Positions 56,885 through 64,000 of a stretch of 64,000 bases of DNA are shown piece after piece; position 1 is the first letter of the stretch; each line of letters begins with the position of its first letter. The stretch is from Sphaerolaimus hirsutus (taxonomy: Eukaryota > Nematoda > Chromadorea > Monhysterida > Sphaerolaimidae): positions 15,686,001 through 15,750,000 of the forward strand of contig OZ038456.1 in NCBI GenBank assembly GCA_964036195.1, read 5' to 3'. A program made the translations under genes and the position numbers. The notes under the pieces were generated by a model. That model ran no database searches. It saw only the letters and a list, made by a program, of their open reading frames with translations, and had not been told where the DNA came from.

Positions 56885-58046
56885 ATAATGGGAGTGCCCC
56901 CAACATTTTTCTTCATTACTACCAAGTGGCACCCCCCAGGGTCTCCTCATTCTGCCACTGGAGATTGATAAAGATTTTTTCCCAAATTTTTTCTGGAAAA
57001 TATAAATGAGAAATTATAAAAAAGTGTACAAAATACCATTGTGGCAAAGTGTGCAGCCATTTTTTGTGCACTGCCAACACAAGCAATGTATACGCTTGTG
57101 CTGGTGCCTTTTTGAAAAATAAAAATGTCTTATTGTTTGTCCATGGCAATTTTTTGGCTGTTGGGTTGTTTGGGAGTATACTCCAACCCATGTTACCCCT
57201 CCCCACCAAAAATAGATCCAACATGCAGATATGGGCCACAAAGCCATGTGGACAATGATTTTGAGGTTAGCAATTTTCAAAATCATGATTGTGATTGAAA
57301 AATCTTTGATTTTTCACTTTTTGGCCATGACCTCTTTGTCTGTCTGACCTATTTATAAAAGATACAGGGCACATTTCCCATTGGCCCCAATAGGTTTTTG
57401 ACAGATAATTAGTGCCCACATTCAATGGGCACTACTATTTTATGATTTGCATCGCGATGCTGCAGGCGCTGGACGCGCTGTCACGTGATTGCCCTCTTTA
57501 CACAGGGCTTTTTTTATCATCAGCCATAACAAAGTACTGGATTGCAAAAATAGGGCCCAGGAGCCGCCATATGTTGCCCCTGACACCGAGCAAGCCAGTT
57601 CTGGCCCCCATGTGCTCCTTGAATAGCTTGGGATAGTGGGACGTCCACTTTTTCAAACCTATGTTTTTCTCAAAAAAATTTTTTGGGTTTGATCAACAAC
57701 GCCATCATTGTGTGAGGCTTCTGGGGGTTCTGAGGGGGTAGAAAAGTTGAACATACTTATAACCTACCAATGTTAAAAAAACTTTTTGGTCTCAAATGTC
57801 CAGAAAAAATCTATTAAAAATATAAATTTCTTCAGGAACAAAAATTTGTATGAATTCTCATTTATATTTTCCAGAAAAAATGTGGTAAAATTTTTTTTTC
57901 TGCACCAAGCGTGGCCCGAGGGGGGTGCCCCCTAGGGTATATATAGTAAATACTTGGGAGCACCCTCACACAAGATGATAGCCTAACAGGTTGCATGTGG
58001 GATTTGTAAAATACAATAAAGTGATTTTCTCATTTATATTTTCACA
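56885..58046. repeat. 1.1-kb interspersed repeat, copy B, uninterrupted
   Basis: It is collinear with copy A but has no insertion at the site equivalent to 561-568 (GGGCACTACTATTTTATG here). It therefore serves as the empty site. Confidence 0.7.
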
Positions 58047-58190
58047 ATCACGTCTCGCAGGTTATTTTATCAATAAATGCTGGCCATACCCGTATAATAT
58101 TCACAAAACAAATCACAAAATATAATCAGAGATGAGCACCTTCAAATCATAATCACAATCTTTTCTCAGCTACACAAATTAAGCCAAGAT

Positions 58191-58358
58191 TTACCAATCA
58201 TTTGTTACTTTTTCCCCGCCATACAGACTTTTCCAGTGTGGCAAGAAAAAGTCTTCCCTTTTGGTCATTTTGTCTAAAGTACTGTTGGGTCTGGGCCAGC
58301 CGGCGTAGTAAATTGTGGGTCCATTGGCCAAATATGCACCCCACCAGGAGAAGGTTCC
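58191..58358 (-). CDS. Fucosyltransferase terminal exon (GTFSWWGAYL)
   Basis: The acceptor is TTTCTTTGTATACAG, entered in phase 0. The exon has 55 codons plus stop. It encodes GTFSWWGAYLANGPTIYYAG, then WPRPNSTLDK and EDFFLPHW, the GT11 C-terminal block, and ends at NDW and a stop codon. A poly(A) signal was not pinned down. Confidence 0.92.
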   Translation of the reverse strand, partial: GTFSWWGAYLANGPTIYYAGWPRPNSTLDKMTKREDFFLPHWKSLYGGEKVTNDW

Positions 58359-61300
58359 CTGTATACAAAGAAACTTAGTTTTATAGTATCTACTCAAAAA
58401 ATAATTTCACTGGGGTATTTTTTTTTCATCAAACGTTATTGAGGGTGGCAGGGTGGGGTAATTATTCAAGTGGGGTTTTCAAGTGGGTAAACTATGTTTT
58501 TATAGAAATTTTCAAGCATGTTTCTATCACACTACATGCAGTAGTTGATTGAACTTTTTTAGTAAGTTCAATCAACTATTACACACATGTAGGTAAAGTC
58601 GGCAGACGTATCGCCCTACAAACATTTGCGTCAGTCTCTCCAGTGGAGAGTGCATGACAGCATTAGGTATTGTGACGCAATATTTTAACGATTGGAATAG
58701 ATCGGGTCACGTATGAAAACTTGGCCCATGTCCCAGTTACCAGTTGCGTATTATACAAATGAGAGTGGAAACTGAAAGTTAGCTAAAAATCGTTAAAATT
58801 TGCTTCGCTTTGCCAATTTCCACCTTCATAATCGCTATTTTTGTTTATATACATGATTATATAGCTATTGTGAGCCTATTTCATTCATATTAATAGCGGA
58901 TTTCGAAATTTTGGCTGGCTGCCAATTTCTCTTCTGTTGGAACGGAGCCAACGAATGAAAAATAAAATAAAAACAAAAACGGTAGTTTGAACGGTAAAAC
59001 GGTAGTTTGAACGGTAAAACGGTAGTTTGAACGGTAAAACGGTAGTTTGAACGGTCAAATTCTTTACGAGCAAAATGTAGATAACTAGGGCGTGGCACGC
59101 ACGGACGCAGCGAAACGTCTATTTTTCTTTTAATATGATTTTCTTTTTCAATTTCTGGTGTCCGCGTGGGACACAAGTTTCGTTGTTCGCTCTATTCACG
59201 AGCGAATTCTAACTCTCCGATTTTGTAGGGTGAAATGTCCGCCGACTTTATGTCCTGTCTCTGTTGGTAAAATAAAACACGTTGAATTGCATCCTTGCAC
59301 ACCGGATGTGCTGTATTTGCATTCGATGAATCAAACCAGACACAGCTCTTTTGCATGGTCAGGCTTCGATAAAAGATAGGTAATAGGTATAATATGAATT
59401 ATTCAAGGGGGGATGTTATCCGACTAATATAGTGTATTCCTGTCCGTTTAACTAAATCGATACAACAGCTAAATAATGTCCGATTGGAAAACAAGTTTGC
59501 AGACCTGCGACATGACGGTGGCGTTGCACATGGCCAAGGTGCACAGGTCGACTTCACGCTCGCCGCCCCTGGACACGAAGGTCACGTCGGGCCGATCCTG
59601 CGAGGTTTTGGAATACTTACTGGTTGGTTTGCGAGCTTTTTGTTATGGGAGATCACACTAGCTGGTCCATCCCACACTGTATGTATACCAGAAATCTTCG
59701 AATAAGACCCCAGGAGGTTTATTTTGTCAGACCTTTTTGACCTGAGTTTATCCATGGGGGAAATTATATTTCCTCAGAACTCTCAGAAAAATTCCGGATC
59801 AATATACTGTATGAATATCATTAGTTGTCAAGTAATTTCCATCAAATATTCGAGCGAAACAGTGATTTATTTGAAAAAATTATTGTAATACCTTTCATTT
59901 CAATTTCATTCCCACTCACAAGGGTAAACATTTCATTCCCACTCACCACATTTGTGGACTTATTCGAAGGGGAAGCTTTTTTCCTAAAGAAGACAACAGG
60001 GATCGTTTTTCAGATGGGGTGATTTTTTTCTTAATCAGACAACAGACAGAAGTATTCAAGGATATATTCCAAAGTGTCCGTAAGCTTAATCTGGAAAATG
60101 TTTACTATTGAGTTACTGTTCTCTGTTAAAATTTAGAAATTGTTCAAAGAACATTGCACATATATATACACCCATCGTACGAAGCCTCTAAATAAAGATA
60201 AAGTATACACATACTTGGCCACTATAACCATTGAAAAAAATCGTCAATTTTTAGAAAATATTTTTAAATACAATCTCAGAAAACCTCTCAAGAAAAAAAA
60301 ATAATTAAATCTCTCTCAAAAAAACCCTGGAAAAATAAAAATAAATGAAAATATCAGAATTTGAGAGATTTTCTGATATTTTTAAAAATCTCACAAAATC
60401 TCTCAAAAAGAAAATATAATTAAATCTGTCTAGAAAAACGTGAAAAAAATATAAATCTCAGAAAATTTTATCAGATTTTTTCAAATATAAATCTCCCAGA
60501 GATTTTTCCAATGCTAGCCTCTACCAAACTACCTACTACACAAGTGCTAACCTTGAATTTATCCTCACACCAATGCAGGTCATCACTGGCGATCAAAAAA
60601 ATCACCGGTGCACCAGGAGCCAGTTTCAAAAATTTCGCTTTCATGAATTCCATGGCCGTTTTCAGGTATCTCAACGGCGCGATGGAGTGACCGTGTTCAC
60701 GATTCCGCATATTCCATGTCAAGTCGATGCCTCTTCTGATATGTACCTGATATTGTAACAAGGTTTTTGTGGTGAAAATGTATTTTGGAAAAGTACCTAC
60801 GCTGTATGAAACTTTGGTTTGATTTAATCACTGTCACTGAAAATTCAGGTTACCATATATCATCGAATGAGTCCCCCCTTTTGTGAGTGTGAGAAAAAAA
60901 TAACTTGAATACCCCCCCCCCCCCACTTTCGTGGGTAGAAAGCTTTTCACAACATTTCACATTTACAAAAAACGTTTTATGTATTTAATTTGTATTATGT
61001 ATGCATTATCTTACAACCAGAGTCAGCTAACATTGATTTCACATCTTGTGAATTTTGTGTTCCTACAAATGATTTATGTTACCAAATTTACCCGATTTGT
61101 GCAGTAAGTTAATCATACATTTCACTGAACATTCTGACGAAAAAATAACTAACTATTCGGGTTATTTTTGGGGAAATAATTTGGGGGAATTATACGAGGA
61201 TATACAGTATTTTTAAAGGATATTTAGAGGCGCAATTTTAAGCAAATTCAGCTCACCCCAACAATCACAGGGTCAACATTTTTTGATCCATTTGTTATTT

Positions 61301-63340
61301 CATCGACCCTAGCAATAGCCTTCTCTATATTCTTTCTTGCCAATGCTTTGATTGGCTCAATAAAATCAAATTCCTGTCTAATTTCACTCTCGTACTGAGG
61401 ATGGAAGTATCTCCAACTTTGAAAGTACCCAAAGAATGATTGTTCCATTCTGCTGACATTTTGACCCTCTACCAGTAATTCTGAATAAAATCTACAGCAT
61501 TCAGTGAATGTTTTTCTCGGCCATTCGATTAGAAGTTCTTGTGATACATTCTGATTGAGTACAATGGCTGAAAGTCTGCGTAATGCATATAGAAAAATAT
61601 ATATACCTATGTTATAGAAGGGAAAAAAGGGAGAAAAATTACTAAAAAACGGGAGAAAATGGGTATATAGCACATATATCGCCAAAAATAGGCAAAAAAC
61701 ACATGAACTAGTGAATTTGAAGGTGGAAATGAGCAAAAAGATATAACATGAGTGATTTTGAGCGAAAATTGGTGCAGAATTTCTCACTTTTGCTCCAGGG
61801 AAAAGTGTTTTGCTCACTTTTACTCATAGTAAATGTAAAAAAACTGTATTTGACTTTTTTGTACTCAGGGGGTGGGGTGGGTAAAAATAATCATAGGGGG
61901 GATTATTTTTTCGTCAAAGTTTTCAAGCATGTTTGTATCAAATAGTTCCAGTTATCAACACAATAACGTGCTATTTTTGTTCAAATTGGGCAAAACAAAT
62001 TGATCAACTCTCTTAAGGGGGGATTTATTCAAGGGGGGAATTATTTTTTCCCCACTCGTCTTACAGGGGGGATTATTCGAGGGCGGGAATTATTCAAGGG
62101 GGAACTATTCAAGCAAATACAGTACATTGAAAAGTTCAGTACTCTATTTTCACCAACTCTGGATAACATGCCCTTTACCTAAAAGCTCTCAGAATCAGCG
62201 TCTTTTCTGGAATCAACAATCTAGCGCCAGTTTCCAATTCCAGTGATTTCAGCGCCGCGTATCCAAACATTATGTTGCCCATCCCGGGACTCAGTGACAA
62301 ATTTCCGATAAATAATCGATCCACACTGCTATTTCTTAGAGCAAAAACGTCCGCCATTGATTTGAGGATGTCATAATGAACCGGTTGCCACCGGGGCGTT
62401 GACAACATTGCCTCATCGCCTGTAACAGCAAAGAAAATATTTAAAAATACGTACCGTAAATCCTCGAATAAGACCCCAGGGGAGTTATTTTTTCATCAGA
62501 AGTTTTGGAGGGGGGGGGGGTATTCAAGGGGAGGAGTTATTATAAAACTTATTCGGTTTCATTAGGACGTAATTCATTGTACGGATGCAGTCTGTCAACT
62601 CATGTAGTTCAGGTATTTAAATGTCCAACAACAACAAAAATATGTTTATACACTGCATAACACATCATGTATCTGCTGTCGCTGCCGTAGGCTACTATTC
62701 TTATGTATTTTTCTATTGTATCCTTTTCATACAGAGGGGGGTGTTATTCAAGAGGGGGGAGTTATTCGAGGGGGGGGAGTAATTTTCTCCTCACCTCGCC
62801 AACATGGTGGAGTTATTCAAGGGAGGGAGTTATTTGAGGGGGTCTTATTCGAGGATTAGCGGTATATGAGAATTTGGCCAAGAAAACGCGTGGACTGTGC
62901 CCGCGCAATCCATATTTTACTCGGCGGCTATGCATTTTTCCGAAGGAAACCCTCCATCATGACATCATCATTAAAAATTTTCAAAAAAAGAAAACATAAG
63001 ATTTGGATATGATAAAACAAGATTTTGATACACATGACATTTTACAGGGCCTTTTACAGATTACAGGGTCTTTTACAGGGTCTGGGAGTGGCACCCAGGT
63101 CTGATTCATTGCCAAAAAACCCAGCTGGGGAGTTAAGGAAAGACTGCACCCACCCCAAATCACAAGGACACTGACCTCCCCTCGGAAACACTATCACCTT
63201 CCTGAGCACACTCTCTTTGCCCGACGTCAAATACAGCGGGTCCCTCTCAAAGTCAAGACCACTTCCAATGGCGTGCGGCGGCTGGAGCACATTGAGGGTG
63301 ACCACGAGCAACAGAAGGATACTCAGCACGGTGACCAGGT
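58191..63340 (-). CDS. GT11 alpha-1,2-fucosyltransferase, six exons, initiator exon not found
   Basis: Family role (known): Golgi type II membrane enzyme that transfers fucose from GDP-fucose in alpha-1,2 linkage to galactose on glycans. Seen: joining 63340-63176, 62419-62179, 61575-61257, 60746-60552, 59597-59505 and 58358-58191 gives one uninterrupted frame of about 390 codons, every junction matching in phase with GT and AG. Blocks in order are a hydrophobic anchor (VLSILLLLVVTLNVL), GNIMFGYAAL, GYFQSWRYF, VHIRRGID, ASDDLHWCED, EVDLCTLAMCNATVMSQ, GTFSWWGAYL and a DFFLPHW tail. This is the order of the FUT1/FUT2-type family and close to its length. Several N-x-S/T sequons fit a luminal glycoprotein. 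The start codon must lie in an upstream exon, because the exon at 63340 opens after an acceptor in phase 1 and its GTG is not an initiator. Introns hold several MITEs. I assign no symbol because family numbering in this species is unknown. Confidence 0.9.
58979..59058. repeat. 20-bp tandem repeat, four copies, in fucosyltransferase intron 5
   Basis: Four near-identical ACGGTAGTTTGAACGGTAAA units. The open frame through them is a shadow. Confidence 0.95.
59223..59379 (+). CDS. Doubtful plus-strand open frame within fucosyltransferase intron 5
   Basis: CPPTLCPVSVGKIKHVELHP and a Ser/Phe-rich end reach TAG at 59379. A TTTTGTAG acceptor-like site precedes it and a GTAATA follows the stop. Composition is mildly protein-like. 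No family recognised and it is antisense to a supported gene. Confidence 0.15.
59505..59597 (-). CDS. Fucosyltransferase exon 5 (31 codons)
   Basis: This short exon has no long open frame of its own. It was found by looking for the missing block between exons 4 and 6. The acceptor is AAACCTCGCAG and the donor TCGCAG then GTCTGC, both phase 0. It encodes DRPDVTFVSRGGEREVDLC followed by TLAMCNATVMSQ, matching the family's variable acidic stretch plus D-L-x-x-L-x-x-C-x-x-x-I/V-M-S block that leads straight into GTF. Confidence 0.9.
60217..60515. mobile_element. AAATCTCTCAAAAA palindromic element in fucosyltransferase intron 4
   Basis: The ends are CATTGAAAAAAATC and GATTTTTCCAATG. The interior iterates AATCTCTCAAAAA and its complement AGATTTTCTGATATT. 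Confidence 0.5.
60552..60746 (-). CDS. Fucosyltransferase exon 4 (HIRRG donor-binding block)
   Basis: The exon is 195 nt, phase 0 on both sides (acceptor ACAATATCAG, donor AAG then GTTAGC). It starts VHIRRGID, the counterpart of the conserved HxRRGD motif that contacts GDP-fucose in this family; the final position is Asp after Ile here. It also carries PVIFLIASDDLHWCEDKF, the second Rossmann-type strand and turn. Confidence 0.92.
60852..61209. mobile_element. TACCATATATCATCGAATGAG element in fucosyltransferase intron 3
   Basis: The ends are TACCATATATCATCGAATGA and TATACGAGGATATACAGTA. C-run on the left. It is a cousin of the TACCGTAAATCCTCG elements. Confidence 0.6.
61257..61575 (-). CDS. 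Fucosyltransferase exon 3 (FQSWRYF block)
   Basis: The acceptor ends TTACGCAG. A single A completes the AG left by exon 2 (AGA, Arg). The donor is GTTGGG then GTGAGC, phase 0. The exon encodes 107 residues with NQNVS and QNVS sequons and SFFGYFQSWRYFHPQYESEI, the family's GYxQSWxYF block. The open frame continues upstream of the acceptor into intron, but that part looks non-coding. Confidence 0.9.
61740..62130. mobile_element. CTTAAGGGGGGATTATTC / CAGAGTTG-type fragments in intron 2
   Basis: The 61905-62120 part matches 48180-48375. A TTTTCACCAACTCTGGATAA end near 62150 looks like a CAGAGTTG-family right end. Borders not resolved. Confidence 0.4.
62179..62419 (-). CDS. Fucosyltransferase exon 2 (N-terminal nucleotide-sugar fold)
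   Basis: The acceptor is TTTGCTGTTACAG and the donor TTTTAG then GTAAAG, so the exon enters in phase 1 and leaves in phase 2. It encodes 79 whole codons including LSLSPGMGNIMFGYAALKSL and ARLLIP, the glycine-asparagine block near the start of GT11 catalytic domains. An NSS sequon lies just before it. Confidence 0.88.
62452..62864. mobile_element. TACCGTAAATCCTCGAATAAG element in fucosyltransferase intron 1
   Basis: The ends are TACCGTAAATCCTCGAATAA and TTATTCGAGGATTAGCGGTA, TA-bordered. GAGTTATTCAAGGGGGG words inside. Confidence 0.8.
62995..63105. mobile_element. TGTCATGTAAAA-family fragment in fucosyltransferase intron 1
   Basis: On the minus strand it begins GGTGCCACTCCCAGACCCTG, then TAAAAGACC twice, TGTCATGTG and a CCAAATCTTATG word. 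The other half is missing. It starts exactly at the end of the open frame of the first located fucosyltransferase exon. Confidence 0.55.
63176..63340 (-). CDS. Fucosyltransferase first located exon (membrane anchor)
   Basis: The acceptor reads CCCATTACTCAG, then AC CTG GTC ACC GTG CTG. A hydrophobic run of about 15 residues follows, then a short stem. The donor chosen is GGAG then GTCAGT (phase 1), which meets exon 2 (GC GAT GAG) in phase. The frame stays open past this donor for 27 more codons to 63095, where a MITE begins with a second phase-1 donor (CTGG then GTGCCA). The exon may therefore be longer. Confidence 0.75.
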
Positions 63341-63499
63341 CTGAGTAATGGGAATGGGATCTGGGGCCAGTTCCGCAAAAACGAGTGGCTGACTGTCGGT
63401 TGAATGTTTGCTAAATCTGGGGAAAAATAGTGTGCATCCCGCTAATCAGAGGTACCGTTTAATTTAGTGCATAAAAAAGTGACGAAATCGATTGTAGGA

Positions 63500-63885
63500 T
63501 ACCATATATCCTTGAATAACTCCCCCCGTTAGCTGTGTGAGGAAAAAATAGCTCCCTCCCTTGATTAACTTCCCAGCTTGAATAACTCCACACACTTGAA
63601 TACCCCCCTCTTTGATAGGTAGATGGAAAAGGTTTGGGCTCAATTAAAAAACAACAACAATAAATGAAGTCAGACAGATCAAATAAAGCTACGTCTGGGC
63701 TGCAAGCAAATGGAGTGCAGTGTGTGAAACAAAAAATACAAAAGAATTTTAGCATACGGCAGCTACAACAGATGCATAATTTATCTCTGAAGAAAAAATA
63801 AGTCCATCCCTTGAATGCGCCCCTCCCCCTGAAAAACTCGGACGAAAAAACCACTCCCTGGGGTCTTATTCGAGGATATACTGTA
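63500..63885. mobile_element. TACCATATATCCTTGAATAAC element
   Basis: The ends are TACCATATATCCTTGAATAA and TTATTCGAGGATATACTGTA. It lies between the first located fucosyltransferase exon and the window edge. Confidence 0.75.
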
Positions 63886-63904
63886 CCGACAAGTAAGCTA
63901 ATAC

Positions 63905-64000
63905 GGTAAGTGCTTCTAAAAGCAGGCAAACCAACGTCTAGCCACAAGTCGCCATGGTACGCAGGGCCAACTTTGCATTGTTCCCTGCTGCAATACGTCG
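63905..64000 (-). CDS. Possible exon at the right edge
   Basis: On the minus strand the window starts in an open frame reading TYCSREQCKVGPAYHGDLWL then DVGLPAF, which looks protein-like. On the plus strand ATG at 63953 opens MVRRANFALFPAAIR to the edge. Both are cut by the window, so neither can be judged. Confidence 0.2.

Noticed and set aside
59476..59705. Two overlapping plus-strand open frames of 61-73 codons
   Set aside because: They are antisense shadows of fucosyltransferase exon 5, whose minus frame matches the family.
61576..61817. N-terminal extension of fucosyltransferase exon 3 as a single 189-codon frame
   Set aside because: The residues before 61575 are low-complexity Phe/Leu-rich and precede a good acceptor (ACGCAG) that matches exon 2 in phase, so this is intron.
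63177..63329. GTG at 63329 as the fucosyltransferase start codon
   Set aside because: Animals do not normally start at GTG, and an acceptor (ATTACTCAG) lies 11 nt upstream in a consistent phase, so the start is in an earlier exon.

Overview
This is a repeat-saturated stretch of an animal nuclear genome. The evidence is GT-AG introns, a Golgi-type alpha-1,2-fucosyltransferase gene, a MULE-type transposase-derived gene, satellites, dense DNA-transposon MITEs and one 200-N scaffold gap. I cannot name the species. The intron style (T-rich acceptors ending TTTCAG, TACAG or ATCAG) and the GT11 and MULE families fit an invertebrate. No rRNA, tRNA or CRISPR was seen.

Genes. Two multi-exon genes were assembled by matching splice phases, both on the minus strand. 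(1) 63340 to 58191: a GT11 alpha-1,2-fucosyltransferase in six exons. These run from the membrane anchor through the GN-MFGYAAL, FQSWRYF and HIRRG blocks and a 31-codon exon to the GTFSWWGAYL C-terminal block. Only the initiator exon was not located. (2) 29350 to 27895: the C-terminal part of a MULE-family transposase-like protein in five exons, ending in an AAAANG hexapeptide repeat. Weaker coding candidates lie at 31668-32468, 36096-36537, 37614-37996, 39135-39931, 59223-59379 and the right edge.

Mobile elements. At least 20 insertions carry 8-bp target-site duplications (18 perfect, 2 with one mismatch), which marks the hAT superfamily. They fall into families with TIRs TAGTGATG, TAGGGTTGG, TAGGGTGTC, TAGGGTTC, TAACGATGG/CAACGATGG and CAGAGTTG. 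Each family's interior is built by iterating one short word of its own, such as GGCGCC, GGTGCC, GGGACC, AAAACGG, GAATTTTCGAA or ACTCGAGTAC. A second superfamily has TIRs beginning TACCGTATTTC, TA at both borders and long G or C runs; it occurs more than 20 times. A third family is palindromic, rich in TGTCAAATGTCATGTAAAATG-like words, and has ITRs near CTGGTGCCAGTCCCAGACC.

The most interesting signal is that third family. One copy is exactly a 192-nt intron of the MULE-like gene, its ITRs supplying the GT donor and AG acceptor. Three further copies interrupt open frames that rejoin in frame when the copy is removed at GT-AG sites within or at its borders. A fifth copy begins exactly where the first located fucosyltransferase exon stops being needed. 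This looks like a family of introners (intron-making MITEs).

Layout. 1-3132: first copy of a 1.1-kb repeat with nested hAT MITEs. 3.7-27.4 kb: mostly nested MITEs. 27.4-30.1 kb: gap and MULE-like gene. 30.3-38 kb: introner-family copies and candidate exons. 38-43.8 kb: MITEs and small exons. 43.8-48.2 kb: a composite of three tandem-repeat types. 48.2-56.7 kb: MITEs. 56.9-58.0 kb: second copy of the 1.1-kb repeat. 58.2-63.3 kb: fucosyltransferase gene. Stretches not listed as features (for example 7261-8837, 34735-36050 and 54900-55640) showed nothing I recognise.
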